A program made the position numbers and the translations under genes. A stretch of DNA of 64,000 nucleotides, from positions 2,480,001 to 2,544,000 of the forward strand of contig NZ_JACCBV010000001.1 of assembly GCF_013409785.1 (NCBI RefSeq). Reading direction: 5' to 3'. Below the pieces are notes generated by a model. It saw nothing but the letters and a program-made list of their open reading frames with translations, was not told the origin of the DNA and did not search any database. Positions 44,947 through 54,094 of this stretch are shown one piece after another (positions within the stretch are counted from its first letter, which is position 1; each line of letters opens with the position of its first letter). The DNA is from Microbacterium immunditiarum (GTDB lineage Bacteria > Actinomycetota > Actinomycetes > Actinomycetales > Microbacteriaceae).

Positions 44947-45204
44947 ATGCTGCAAGGCCTCACAGGGTGGCACTTCCTGATCATCCTCGCCGTGATCCTG
45001 CTGCTGTTCGGCGCGGCCAAGCTCCCCGCGCTGGCGAAGAGCATGGGTCAGTCCGCCCGCGTGTTCAAGGGCGAGATGAAGGCGATGAAGGACGACGACG
45101 CGGCGCCCGCCGCCACGAACGCGAGCGGTTCGGCCGCCTCGACCGAGGCTCCGGCAGCCGACGTGCGCACCGACGCGGGCGGAACCTCCGACTCCAAGTC
45201 CTGA
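44947..45204 (+). CDS. tatA: Sec-independent translocase TatA
   Basis: An 85-residue membrane protein with one N-terminal helix (WHFLIILAVILLLFGAAKLP, residues 8-27), the conserved F-G-A-A-K-L-P hinge, an amphipathic helix (KSMGQSARVFKGEMKAM), and an acidic Ala/Ser-rich tail. It multimerises to form the twin-arginine translocation pore. GAAAGGA precedes the ATG. Forms a unit with tatC; no tatB is visible here. Confidence 0.95.
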   Translation: MLQGLTGWHFLIILAVILLLFGAAKLPALAKSMGQSARVFKGEMKAMKDDDAAPAATNASGSAASTEAPAADVRTDAGGTSDSKS

Positions 45205-45209
45205 CGGCC

Positions 45210-46031
45210 GTGGCGACGGCAGGACCGCCGCGCGTGGGAGAGTCCGGCGTCCCACGGCGCGACAAGCGCATGTCGCTCGGCCAGCACCTGGTCGAGCTCC
45301 GCAAGCGCATCATGATCGCGGCGATCGGCGTCGTCGCGGGAATGGTCGTCGCGTTCTTCATCACGGACCCGGTCATCTGGCTCATCACCGAGCCCATCCG
45401 CGCGATCGCCGAGACGTCCGACGAGCGCAGCAAGGTCGAGCTCATGTTCACGACCGTGACGTCGGCCTTCGACCTGCGGCTGCGCATGTCGTTCGCGATC
45501 GGCCTGCTCCTGTCGGCTCCGATCTGGATGTGGCAGATCTGGGCGTTCATCATGCCCGGCCTGACCCGGAAGGAGATCCGCTACACGGTCGGGTTCCTCG
45601 CCGCGGCGATCCCGCTCTTCTTCGCCGGATGCTACGTGGGCCTCGTGGTCATGCCGCACATCGTCGAGCTCATGGCATCGTTCGTGCCCGAGGGCGCCGC
45701 GTCGTTCTTCGACGCCGCCTACTACTACGACTTCGTCTTCAAGCTCCTCATCGTGGTGGGCGTCTCGTTCGTGCTGCCCGTCTTCCTCGTCGCGCTGAAC
45801 TTCGCGGGCATCATCTCGGGCAAGGCGATTCTCAAGGGCTGGCGGGTCGCAGTGCTGGTCGCGTGCATCTTCGCGGCCCTCGCGACCCCGGCGGCAGACG
45901 TCGTGAGCATGCTCCTGCTGGCCGGGATCCTCGTGGTGCTGTTCTTCGCCGCGGCATCCGTCTCGCTCATCTTCGACCGCCGACGTGCCAAGCGCGACGC
46001 GGCACTCCTGCCCGGCGACGGGGCGCCGTGA
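45210..46031 (+). CDS. tatC: Sec-independent translocase TatC
   Basis: A 273-residue polytopic protein with six helices. The N-terminal MSLGQHLVELRKRIMIAA (conserved HLxELRxR) and the PxxLxGLF-like GLTRKEIRYTVGF region are diagnostic, as are AYYYDFVFKLL and ATPAADVVSMLLLA. It recognises twin-arginine signals. GTG 45210 was chosen as the furthest plausible start; ATG 45270 would begin at MSLGQHLVE and is a credible alternative, since neither has a clear ribosome binding site. Overlaps helY. Confidence 0.93.
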   Translation: MATAGPPRVGESGVPRRDKRMSLGQHLVELRKRIMIAAIGVVAGMVVAFFITDPVIWLITEPIRAIAETSDERSKVELMFTTVTSAFDLRLRMSFAIGLLLSAPIWMWQIWAFIMPGLTRKEIRYTVGFLAAAIPLFFAGCYVGLVVMPHIVELMASFVPEGAASFFDAAYYYDFVFKLLIVVGVSFVLPVFLVALNFAGIISGKAILKGWRVAVLVACIFAALATPAADVVSMLLLAGILVVLFFAAASVSLIFDRRRAKRDAALLPGDGAP

Positions 46032-48526
46032 CCGACCCAGGTCCTGCCGAGCGCTACGCGCGGGCGCGCGAATCCGCGGAGGGCGACCGGCACCACCCGA
46101 TCGCGGCCGCGTTCGCCGCGTCGCAGCCGTTCGAGCTGGACCCTTTCCAGCTCGAGGCGTGCCGTGCGCTCGAGGAGGGGCGCGGGGTGCTCGTCGCCGC
46201 TCCCACAGGCGCCGGCAAGACGATCGTGGGCGAGTTCGCCGTGCACCTCGCGATGCGCGAGCCCGAAACGAAGGCGTTCTACACGACGCCGATCAAGGCC
46301 CTGTCGAATCAGAAGTTCCGCGAGCTGCAGGACGTGTACGGTGCCGACGAGGTCGGTCTGCTCACGGGCGACACGAACATCAACGGCAGCGCGCGCGTGG
46401 TCGTCATGACGACCGAGGTGCTGCGGAACATGCTGTACGCCGATTCGCCGGCGCTGCGGGGTCTGCGCTACGTCGTGATGGACGAGGTGCACTACCTCGC
46501 CGACCGGTTCCGCGGCGCGGTGTGGGAGGAGATCATCATCCACCTGCCGCGCAGCGTGCGGCTCGTGTCTCTGTCAGCGACGGTCTCCAACGCCGAGGAG
46601 TTCGGCGACTGGCTCGACACCGTGCGCGGCGACACCGAGGTGATCGTGTCCGAGACGCGGCCGGTGCCTCTCGAGCAGCACGTGCTCGTGCGCGGCGACC
46701 TGCTCCCGCTCTTCGACGACCGCGCGGGCGTCGCGACGGCACAGGTGAACCAGGAGCTCATGCGCATCCGCTCCTTCAAGGGGCCCCTGTACGAGAACAA
46801 CCGCCGCGCCCAGTCGCTCTCCAGCGCGCGCCACGCGGGCTACGACGCGGCGCGACGTCGCCCGCAACGGGGCGGCAAGCGACCCGTCCGATCCGCGAAC
46901 GTGCGGCGGGTCGAGCGGCTCGACCGTCCGGACGTCGTCGAGCTGCTGCGCCGCTCGAACCTGCTTCCCGCGATCTTCTTCATCTTCAGCCGAGCCGGAT
47001 GCGACGGGGCGGTGCAGCAAGCGCGGAGAGCCGGCCTGCGACTGACCACTCCCGACGAGCGGCGCGAGATCCGCAGGACGGTCGAGGAGCGCACGCGGAC
47101 TCTCCTGGACGAGGACCTCGCCGTGCTCGGGTACTACGAGTGGCTCGACAACCTCGAACGCGGTGTCGCGTCGCACCACGCGGGGCTCCTTCCCGCGTTC
47201 AAGGAGGTCGTCGAGGAGCTGTTCCAGCGCAAGTTGGTCAAGGCCGTGTTCGCGACGGAGACGCTCGCGCTCGGCATCAACATGCCCGCGCGCACGGTGG
47301 TGCTCGAGAAGCTCGAGAAGTTCAACGGCGAGGCGCGCGTCGCGATCACGTCGGGGGAGTACACGCAGCTCACCGGCCGAGCGGGTCGGCGGGGCATCGA
47401 CGTCGAGGGCCACGCCGTCATCCAGTGGACCGAGGGACTCGATCCGCAGGCCGTCGCCGCCCTCGCCTCCCGCCGCACGTACCCCCTGAACTCCAGCTTC
47501 CGGCCGACCTACAACATGGCGGTCAACCTCATCGACCAGTTCGGCCGCGCACGGGCGCGCGAGATCCTCGAGTCCTCCTTCGCGCAGTTCCAAGCCGACC
47601 GGGCGGTGGTCGGACTCGCGCGTCAAGTGCGTGAGCAGGAGGAATCGCTCGCGGGCTACGAGAAGGCGATGACGTGCGACCGCGGCGACTTCACCGAGTA
47701 CTCCGGCATCCGGCGCGAGCTCAGCGACCTCGAGAAGCTCAACCGCAAGGACGCGAACGCGAACCGCGCGACACGCGACAAGCGTCAGCGCGAGATCGCC
47801 GCGTTGCGGAAGCGGATGCAGCGGCACCCGTGCCACGTATGCCCCGACCGTGAGAACCACGCGCGCTGGGCGGAGCGGTACTGGAAGCTGAAGCGCCAGA
47901 TCGACCGCCTGCGGCAGCAGATCGACACGCGCACCGGCACGGTCGCGCGGATCTTCGACCGCGTCGTCGAGGTGCTGGAGGTGCTCGACTACGTCCGCGT
48001 CGCGGACGACGCGACGACGACGCTCACGCCGGCGGGCCGCACGATGCGGCGCATCTACGGAGAGCGCGACCTGCTCGTCGCCGAGTCGCTGCGGCTCGGC
48101 ACGTGGTCCGACCTCGACGTCGCATCGCTCGCGGCGCTGGCGTGCTGCATCGTGTACGAGCCGCGCCGCGACGAGGCGGGTCCGGGTGAGCACGGGCTCC
48201 CGCGCGGACCCTTCCGGCGCGCGCTCGCCGACACGCAGACGCTGTGGCAGCAGCTCGACGACCTGGAGCGCGATCACCGCCTGCCGGGATCCGAGCCGCT
48301 CGGCACGGGCCTCGCGCTCGCGATGCACTCGTGGGCGCGCGGCATGCCGCTCGACCGAGTCCTGACCGAGGCCGACCTCGCGGCGGGCGACTTCGTGCGG
48401 TGGGCGAAGCAGACCATCGACCTGCTCGACCAGCTCTCGCTCGTCGCCGAGCAGCCCGTCGCCACGAAGGCGCGCCAGGCGCTCGAGGCGGTGCGCCGAG
48501 GCATCGTCGCGTACACGACCGTCTGA
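46028..48526 (+). CDS. helY: DEAD/DEAH RNA helicase (HelY, Ski2/Mtr4-like)
   Basis: An 832-residue helicase. Walker A is APTGAGKT near residue 57, then DEVHYLA near 151, SATVSN near 182, SHHAGLLPAFK near 381 and GRAGRRGID near 450. After the helicase core come a long charged coiled stretch (residues 540-640, including CHVCPDRENHARW) and a C-terminal arm domain with the DSHCT-like region. GTG 46028 overlaps tatC (GTGA). It is syntenic with mycobacterial helY (Rv2092c). Likely works in RNA unwinding or turnover. Confidence 0.92.
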   Translation: MTDPGPAERYARARESAEGDRHHPIAAAFAASQPFELDPFQLEACRALEEGRGVLVAAPTGAGKTIVGEFAVHLAMREPETKAFYTTPIKALSNQKFRELQDVYGADEVGLLTGDTNINGSARVVVMTTEVLRNMLYADSPALRGLRYVVMDEVHYLADRFRGAVWEEIIIHLPRSVRLVSLSATVSNAEEFGDWLDTVRGDTEVIVSETRPVPLEQHVLVRGDLLPLFDDRAGVATAQVNQELMRIRSFKGPLYENNRRAQSLSSARHAGYDAARRRPQRGGKRPVRSANVRRVERLDRPDVVELLRRSNLLPAIFFIFSRAGCDGAVQQARRAGLRLTTPDERREIRRTVEERTRTLLDEDLAVLGYYEWLDNLERGVASHHAGLLPAFKEVVEELFQRKLVKAVFATETLALGINMPARTVVLEKLEKFNGEARVAITSGEYTQLTGRAGRRGIDVEGHAVIQWTEGLDPQAVAALASRRTYPLNSSFRPTYNMAVNLIDQFGRARAREILESSFAQFQADRAVVGLARQVREQEESLAGYEKAMTCDRGDFTEYSGIRRELSDLEKLNRKDANANRATRDKRQREIAALRKRMQRHPCHVCPDRENHARWAERYWKLKRQIDRLRQQIDTRTGTVARIFDRVVEVLEVLDYVRVADDATTTLTPAGRTMRRIYGERDLLVAESLRLGTWSDLDVASLAALACCIVYEPRRDEAGPGEHGLPRGPFRRALADTQTLWQQLDDLERDHRLPGSEPLGTGLALAMHSWARGMPLDRVLTEADLAAGDFVRWAKQTIDLLDQLSLVAEQPVATKARQALEAVRRGIVAYTTV

Positions 48527-48547
48527 CCGCGCCCGTAGGGTTGATCC

Positions 48548-50152
48548 GTGCCCCTCTCCGCGCCCGAGCGACCGGTCCTGCCGCTGTGGGCCGCCGTCGT
48601 CGCGTCGGCGGCCGGCGGGCTGCTGCTCGACGTCGCCTTCCCGTCGGTCGGGTGGTGGCCGATGGCGTTCCCGGCGGTCGCGCTCGCCCTCGTGAGCCTC
48701 ATCGGACGCACGGCAGGCGGCGCGCTGCTCGTGGGCGTGGTGTTCGGAGTCGCGTTCTACCTCATGAACGTCGACTTCACGGCGCGATGGGTGGGGCCGC
48801 TTCCGTGGGTCGCGCTCTCGGTGTTCGAGTCCCTGTTCGTCGCCGTCGGGGCACTGCTGATCACCCTCGCGTATCGCTGGATTCCGCGTGTGCTGCCGAC
48901 GCGGTGGGCGCGCCTGACCGTGCTCCCAGCCATCGTGGCGGGGCTGTGGACGGCCCGTGAGGAGGTCACGGGCGGCTTCCCCTACGGCGGGTTCCCGTGG
49001 GGGAGGGTCGGCACGAGCCAGGTGGGCGGGCCGCTCATCGAGGTGGTCTCGTGGATCGGCACGGCGGGGCTCTCGTTCCTCGTCGTGGGCCTGACGGCCG
49101 TCGTGATCGAGGTCGTGCGCATGACGACGTGGCGGTCGCGGGCGATCATCGTCCGCGCGGGAGTGATCCCGATCGGCGCGGTCGTCGTGATGCTCGTCGG
49201 ACTCGCGGTCATCCCCGCATGGCAGACGACGCCGGAGGGCGACATCCGCGTGGTGAGCGTCCAGGGCAACGGACCGGCCGGGTACTTCGACGTTCGGCAG
49301 CGGGGCGACGTCCTCGCGTCGCAGTTCGACGCGACCGAGCCCCTGTTCGGCGAGGAGGGCGTCGACGCCGTCGTGTGGCCCGAGGGCTCGGTCGACCTCG
49401 ATCCGCGAGACTCGGCAGTCGCGGCATCCGCGTTGAATCGCGTCTCGCGCTCGTTCGACGCGCCGCTCGTCGCGAACATGGTGCGCCTCGAGGGCGAGGA
49501 GTTCTTCAACACGTCCTTCGTGTGGGTCGCCGGCGAGGGCATGACCCAGAGGTACGACAAGCGCAACCCGGTGCCGTTCGGCGAGTACGTGCCCGACCGC
49601 GCGTTCTACCGGGGGATCGCTCCCGACCTCATCGACATGATCGGTCGCGACTACACGCCCGGAGTCAACCCACCCGTGTTCGAGCTCGACGGGTTCCGCG
49701 CGGGCCTCGCGATCTGCTTCGACGTCATCTACGACGCGCTCGTGTGGGAAGGCGCGGCCGACGGCGCGGACGTGTACTTCTTCCAGACGAACAACGCCGA
49801 CTTCCGCGGCACCGACGAGAACCTGCAGCAGCTCGCCGTCGCGCGACTGCGAGCGATCGAGACCGGCCGCTCGGTCGTGAACATCTCGACGGTGGGGACG
49901 AGCCAGGTGATCGCCCCGGACGGCACGACGATCGACTCGCTGCCGGCTGACGAGCCGGGGGCGATGCTCACCGACGTCGAGCTGCGGACAGGGCTCACTC
50001 CCGCCGTCGTCGCCGGCCCGTGGATCAAGGCGGTGCTCGAGTGGGGGAGCGTCGCGGCCCTCGCCGTCGTCGCGGGCGTCATCGCAGCGGGCCAGCGCGC
50101 GAACGCGAAAACGCCGGCCCCCGAAGGGACCGGCGTCTCAGAGCCGATGTGA
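48548..50152 (+). CDS. lnt: Apolipoprotein N-acyltransferase Lnt
   Basis: A 534-residue membrane enzyme that adds the third acyl chain to lipoproteins. About six N-terminal helices precede a periplasmic nitrilase-type domain with catalytic Glu279 (WPEGS), Lys338 (YDKRN) and Cys390 (ICFDVIYD), and a final helix (residues 490-515). FPYGGFPWGRVGTSQVGGPLIE is typical. GTG 48548, 21 bases after helY. It would act on lipoproteins such as the siderophore-binding and FKBP proteins here. Confidence 0.94.
   Translation: MPLSAPERPVLPLWAAVVASAAGGLLLDVAFPSVGWWPMAFPAVALALVSLIGRTAGGALLVGVVFGVAFYLMNVDFTARWVGPLPWVALSVFESLFVAVGALLITLAYRWIPRVLPTRWARLTVLPAIVAGLWTAREEVTGGFPYGGFPWGRVGTSQVGGPLIEVVSWIGTAGLSFLVVGLTAVVIEVVRMTTWRSRAIIVRAGVIPIGAVVVMLVGLAVIPAWQTTPEGDIRVVSVQGNGPAGYFDVRQRGDVLASQFDATEPLFGEEGVDAVVWPEGSVDLDPRDSAVAASALNRVSRSFDAPLVANMVRLEGEEFFNTSFVWVAGEGMTQRYDKRNPVPFGEYVPDRAFYRGIAPDLIDMIGRDYTPGVNPPVFELDGFRAGLAICFDVIYDALVWEGAADGADVYFFQTNNADFRGTDENLQQLAVARLRAIETGRSVVNISTVGTSQVIAPDGTTIDSLPADEPGAMLTDVELRTGLTPAVVAGPWIKAVLEWGSVAALAVVAGVIAAGQRANAKTPAPEGTGVSEPM
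50111..50136. terminator. Hairpin inside the 3' end of lnt, between convergent genes
   Basis: ACGCCGG (50111-50117) pairs with CCGGCGT (50130-50136), with an inner CC/GG extension. It lies within the last codons of lnt and just before the rbpA stop, so could end both transcripts. Confidence 0.5.
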
Positions 50153-50157
50153 CCGCG

Positions 50158-50550
50158 TCACGCGGTCATGCGGTCGGCTGACTCCTTGGTGACGTCTTCG
50201 CCGGCACCGCGACGCGCGCGGATGTAGGCGAGACGCTCCTCGAGGAGCTCCTCGAGCTCCGGGATGGTGCGACGCTCCAGCAGCATGTCCCAGTGGGTGC
50301 GCGGAGCCTTGTCGTCGCTGTGGTCGACCGACGCCGTCTTGTCGCCGATGCGCAGAAGCGCCTCGGCGCCACACGTCCGGCACTCCCATGTCTGGGGCAC
50401 CTCGGCCTCGGCTGCGAAAGTCAAAGTCGTGTCACGTCCACACGACGTGCACGAGTAGATGTGCTGTGCGCGCTCGTGGAAGACGACGCCCTCTTCGCTC
50501 TGTAAGCTCTGGGCGCCGATCCGGATGCCGCGCAGGCTGCGGTCTGCCAT
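50158..50550 (-). CDS. rbpA: RNA polymerase-binding protein RbpA
   Basis: A 130-residue actinobacterial factor that binds RNA polymerase with the primary sigma factor and stabilises the open complex. It has the start LRGIRIGAQSLQSEEGV, a zinc-binding core with CTSCGRD and CRTCG, and a C-terminal sigma-interaction domain with RTHWDMLLERRTIPELEELLEERL. The ATG at 50550 follows GAGGA. The AT-rich TTATACCTCTATAGC stretch upstream (about 50567-50582, minus strand) probably holds its -10. Confidence 0.95.
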   Translation of the reverse strand: MADRSLRGIRIGAQSLQSEEGVVFHERAQHIYSCTSCGRDTTLTFAAEAEVPQTWECRTCGAEALLRIGDKTASVDHSDDKAPRTHWDMLLERRTIPELEELLEERLAYIRARRGAGEDVTKESADRMTA

Positions 50551-50559
50551 TGTGTGGTC

Positions 50560-50590
50560 CTCTCGTCGCTATAGAGGTATAACGAAGCGA
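50560..50590 (-). promoter_or_regulatory. Likely rbpA promoter
   Basis: On the minus strand CGTTATACCTCTATAGCGACG includes TATACC and TATAGC, an AT-rich island in a GC-rich context, 15-35 bases before the rbpA start. No clear -35 is seen. Rest of 50591-50686 shows nothing convincing. Confidence 0.45.
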
Positions 50591-50686
50591 CCTGTGCGGA
50601 TACTCCAAACGGGGGCCTCGGCGGGGGCTTTCACAGCCCGCGACCGGGCCTTTCACAGTGGACGTACAGCCGGACGAGCGGCCCTC

Positions 50687-51490
50687 TCACGACAGCGTGT
50701 CAAGCGCGATGTCGGCGCGGTCCGTGACGATTCCGTCGACGCCCATCGCGACGAGGCGCCGCATGTCGGCGGGGTCGTTCACTGTCCACACGTGGACCTC
50801 GATTCCGTGCCGGTGAGCGGCCTCAACGAGGCGCGGCGTCACGACCCGCAGAGCGCCCCGGCGCTCCGGAATCTGCAGTGCGTCGACGCCGGTGAGCGTG
50901 CGGCGAACGAGCCGCTCCGAGCGCACGGCGAGGGCGGAGAGGACGCGTGCGACGGTCTCGGTGCCGGGGGAAGTCGCGGGACGGATGCCGCCACCCGCCT
51001 CCGCCGTGCGCAGCGCCTCACGCCGTCGGGCGTCCGAGAAGCTCGTCACGAGCACGCGATCGCCGTGCTTCGCGACGATGCGGCCGACGGCGGTCGCGGC
51101 ATCCGCTGCCTTGACGTCGAGGTTGAACCGCAGGCTCGGGAACGCGTCGAGCGCCTGCTCGAGCGTGATGAGGCCGCCGCGCGACTCCATGAGGCTCTCG
51201 AGCTCGCGCGTCGTCACCTCCGCGACGGCGCGGGGGTCGCCCGTGACACGTACGAGGCTCTCGTCGTGGAAGAGCACCACTGTTCCGTCGGCGGTGAGAT
51301 GGCAGTCCGACTCGACGTAGGTCACCCCGGCCGCGTGCGCAGCAGCGACCGCCGCGAAGGAGTTCTCGACGACGCCGTCGCGCGCGTCGGAGGGCACGAC
51401 GAGACCTCGGTGGGCGAGCACACGCGGCGCGTCGGTGGCGGTGAACCACGGATGCCGCGCCCCTGGGTCCGGGCGCTCAGGCCCCGGCAT
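50687..51490 (-). CDS. Glycerophosphodiester phosphodiesterase
   Basis: A 267-residue TIM-barrel enzyme. It has VLAHRGLVV (catalytic His, near residue 27), GVVENSFAAVAAAHAAGVTYVESDCHLTADGTVVLFHDE spanning EN, E.D and HD metal and acid/base residues (about 40-77), and late EVHVWTVNDPADMRRLVAMGVDGIVTD. It lacks a signal peptide, so acts in the cytoplasm on glycerophosphodiesters. ATG 51490 overlaps the SPFH gene end by 14 bases. Confidence 0.92.
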   Translation of the reverse strand: MPGPERPDPGARHPWFTATDAPRVLAHRGLVVPSDARDGVVENSFAAVAAAHAAGVTYVESDCHLTADGTVVLFHDESLVRVTGDPRAVAEVTTRELESLMESRGGLITLEQALDAFPSLRFNLDVKAADAATAVGRIVAKHGDRVLVTSFSDARRREALRTAEAGGGIRPATSPGTETVARVLSALAVRSERLVRRTLTGVDALQIPERRGALRVVTPRLVEAAHRHGIEVHVWTVNDPADMRRLVAMGVDGIVTDRADIALDTLS

Positions 51491-52691
51491 CCGCCTGTCG
51501 GTTCGTGTCGTTCGGGCCGTCCGTGTCGTCGCCTGTGGCGGGGGCAGGCGGCACGGGCGGGACCGGCGGAAGGGGCGGAAGGGGCGGGACCGGGGGAGCG
51601 GCCGGTGCGTCCGACTGCGCCTCGGGCAGCCTGCCGCTCACGTCGGCGCGTGCCTCGCTCGCGATCTCGTCCGCGGCATGCGCCGCCGCGTGCGCCGCCG
51701 CCAGGGCCTCGTCGGCCGTCGAGTCCGATGCGCCGATCCGCGAGCGTCGGGGTGCGCGCGCGTCGGATACCCCGCCGTCGCTGCCGGTCGCTCGTCCGGC
51801 GAAGGCCTGCCCGATGCCGTTGAGGGCCTCGGTGAACTCGCTCGGGATGATCCACAGCTTGCTGGACGGGCTCTCGGCGATCTTCGGCAGCGTCTGGAGG
51901 TACTGGTACGCGAGGAGCTTGTCGTCGGGGTCGCCGACGTGGATCGCGTTGAAGACCGTCTCGATCGCCTCGGCCTCACCCTGGGCGCGCAGGACCGCCG
52001 CCTGCTTGTCGCCCTCGGCGCGCAGGATCTCGGCCTGCCGCTGACCCTCGGCCTGGAGGATCGCCGACTGCTTGGTGCCCTCGGCGGTCAGGATCGCGGC
52101 GCGGCGGTCGCGCTCGGCGCGCATCTGCTTCTCCATCGAGTCCTGGATCGACAGCGGCGGATCGATCGCCTTGAGCTCGACGCGGGAGACGCGAAGCCCC
52201 CACTTGCCGGTCGCCTCGTCGAGCACGACGCGCAGCTGGCCGTTGATCTCGTCGCGGCTCGTGAGCGCCTCTTCGAGGTTCAGGCCGCCGACGACGTTCC
52301 GGAGCGTCGTCGTGGTGAGCTGCTCGACGGCGCTCAGGTAGTTCGCGATCTCGTACGTCGCCGCGCGCGCGTCGGTGACCTGGAAGTACACGACCGTGTC
52401 GATCGACACCACGAGGTTGTCCTCGGTGATCACAGGCTGCGGCGGGAACGACACGACCTGCTCGCGCATGTCGACGAGCGGACGAAGCCGGTCGATGAAC
52501 GGCACGAGGAGGTTCAGGCCCGGCTGCAGCGTGCGCTGGTAGCGGCCGAGTCGCTCGACGATGCCCGCGTACGCCTGGGGGATGATCCGGATCGACCGGA
52601 AGATCACGACGATCACGAAGATCGCCAGGACGATCAGCAGGACGACGATGAAGATCTGGCCGATGAAGGCGCCGGGATCGACGGTGTTCAT
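51477..52691 (-). CDS. SPFH/band 7 (stomatin/QmcA-like) membrane protein with Pro-rich tail
   Basis: A 404-residue protein with an N-terminal helix (residues 9-31), then a stomatin domain (IIPQAYAGIVERLGRYQRTLQPGLNLLVPFIDR, typical), and a long coiled coil with repeated AEG/RAEGDKQAA units (residues 195-245). The C-terminal 100 residues are low complexity, including a VPPLPPLPPVPPVPPAP run. It overlaps nfeD by four bases (ATGA). SPFH/NfeD pairs organise membrane microdomains and protease complexes. Confidence 0.9.
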   Translation of the reverse strand: MNTVDPGAFIGQIFIVVLLIVLAIFVIVVIFRSIRIIPQAYAGIVERLGRYQRTLQPGLNLLVPFIDRLRPLVDMREQVVSFPPQPVITEDNLVVSIDTVVYFQVTDARAATYEIANYLSAVEQLTTTTLRNVVGGLNLEEALTSRDEINGQLRVVLDEATGKWGLRVSRVELKAIDPPLSIQDSMEKQMRAERDRRAAILTAEGTKQSAILQAEGQRQAEILRAEGDKQAAVLRAQGEAEAIETVFNAIHVGDPDDKLLAYQYLQTLPKIAESPSSKLWIIPSEFTEALNGIGQAFAGRATGSDGGVSDARAPRRSRIGASDSTADEALAAAHAAAHAADEIASEARADVSGRLPEAQSDAPAAPPVPPLPPLPPVPPVPPAPATGDDTDGPNDTNRQADAGA

Positions 52692-53206
52692 GTGGGGAGC
52701 CCTTCGTCGGGTGCGGGGGGAGCAGGCGAAGAGGAAGACGGAGCAGGTGCGGGCTCGACCTCGACGATCGCGCCCTTGACGGCGGCGACGACGACGCGAT
52801 CGCCGACGTCGAGCGAAGCCGATTCGTGACCGGGGGCGATCTGCGCCGTCCACGTCTCGCCGTTGTCGAGGCGCACGGAGCCGTTCCCGTCGACGAAGCG
52901 CGCGGTCACACGTGCCCCGAGGCCCGGCAGCGCGTCGACGTTCGTCTTGACGAGCGCGGAGCTGCGGCGCAGGGTGCGCAGCAGGAGCGGCCGGATCGTG
53001 AAGAGCAGGAGGACCGAGAGCGTCGCGGCGACCGCGATCTGGAGCCACCACGGGCCGCCGAGCAGCCACACGCCGAGGCCGCCGATGAGCGCGCCGGCCG
53101 CGAGCATGAGGAACGTGAACTCGAGCGTGAGCAGCTCGACGATGATGAACAGCAGCGCCAGGACGAGCCATGCGATCCACGTGTATTGCGTGAGATCCGG
53201 CAGCAT
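52688..53206 (-). CDS. NfeD-like membrane protein
   Basis: A 172-residue protein with three closely spaced helices (about residues 9-30, 32-50 and 56-76) and a C-terminal OB fold (LGARVTARFVDGNGSVRLDNGETWTAQ with VGDRVVVAAVKGAIVEVEP). ATG 53206 follows GGGAGG. It belongs to the short NfeD1b-type partners encoded with stomatins. It is the first gene of the leftward NfeD-SPFH-GDPD operon. Confidence 0.9.
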   Translation of the reverse strand: MLPDLTQYTWIAWLVLALLFIIVELLTLEFTFLMLAAGALIGGLGVWLLGGPWWLQIAVAATLSVLLLFTIRPLLLRTLRRSSALVKTNVDALPGLGARVTARFVDGNGSVRLDNGETWTAQIAPGHESASLDVGDRVVVAAVKGAIVEVEPAPAPSSSSPAPPAPDEGLPT

Positions 53207-53328
53207 CGCCCCTCCCGTCCGGTCGGCTTGCTTGAACACTAACACCGGCGGTGAGCCGAACGCCGCTTGATAGGGTCGAGACCGCCCGGCGCGGTGTGCC
53301 GCGGCATCCGATTCCCCAGGAGTGCCCC

Positions 53329-54093
53329 ATGTCACAGCCTCTGGCCCCCGACTCGCTGCGCGGCAAGACCGCCCTCGTCACCGGGTCGTCGCGCGGCATC
53401 GGCGCCGACACCGCGCGCTATCTCGCGCAGGCCGGCGCGGACGTCATCATCAACTACCGCAACAAGGCGCCGCGCGCCGAGAAGCTCGCGAACGAGCTGC
53501 GCGAACTGGGGGTGCGGGTGCTCGTCGTCGGCGCCGACCTCACCGACAAGGACTCGGTCGGCGCGATGTTCGCGGAGGTCGAGCGCGCGTTCGGAGGCCT
53601 CGACGTCCTCGTGCTCAACGCCTCGGGCGGCATGGAGTCCGGCATGGGCGAGGACTACGCGCTGCGGCTGAACCGCGACGCGCAGCTCGGCGTGCTCGAT
53701 GCGGCCCTGCCGCTGCTGCACGACGGCTCGCGCGTCGTGTTCGTCACGAGCCACCAGGCGCACTTCATCCGGACGACGCCGACGATGCCCGAGTACGAGC
53801 CCGTGGCGCTCTCCAAGCGCGCGGGCGAGGACGCCCTGCGCGAGCGCATCCCCGAGCTCGCCGAGCGCGGCATCGGACTGGTCGTGGTCTCAGGCGACAT
53901 GATCGAGGGCACGATCACCGCGACGCTCCTCGAGCGCGCGAATCCCGGTGCGATCGCGTCGCGCCGCGAGTCGGCCGGACGCCTCTACAACGTGTCGGAG
54001 TTCGCGGCCGAGGTCGCGCAGGCCGCGATCGACCCGATCCCCGACGACAACACCCGCCTCGTGGGCGACGTCAGCTCGTTCACGGGGGAGTGA
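53329..54093 (+). CDS. Short-chain dehydrogenase/reductase
   Basis: A 254-residue SDR with cofactor motif VTGSSRGIGADTARYL near residue 18 and NASGG in place of NAG near 92. The usual catalytic Tyr-x-x-x-Lys is not seen in standard form (YEPVALSKRAGED gives Y-x6-K-like spacing), so catalysis could be altered. AGGAG lies 6-7 bases before ATG 53329. It precedes the S9 peptidase by one base. Substrate unknown. Confidence 0.85.
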   Translation: MSQPLAPDSLRGKTALVTGSSRGIGADTARYLAQAGADVIINYRNKAPRAEKLANELRELGVRVLVVGADLTDKDSVGAMFAEVERAFGGLDVLVLNASGGMESGMGEDYALRLNRDAQLGVLDAALPLLHDGSRVVFVTSHQAHFIRTTPTMPEYEPVALSKRAGEDALRERIPELAERGIGLVVVSGDMIEGTITATLLERANPGAIASRRESAGRLYNVSEFAAEVAQAAIDPIPDDNTRLVGDVSSFTGE

Positions 54094-54094
54094 G

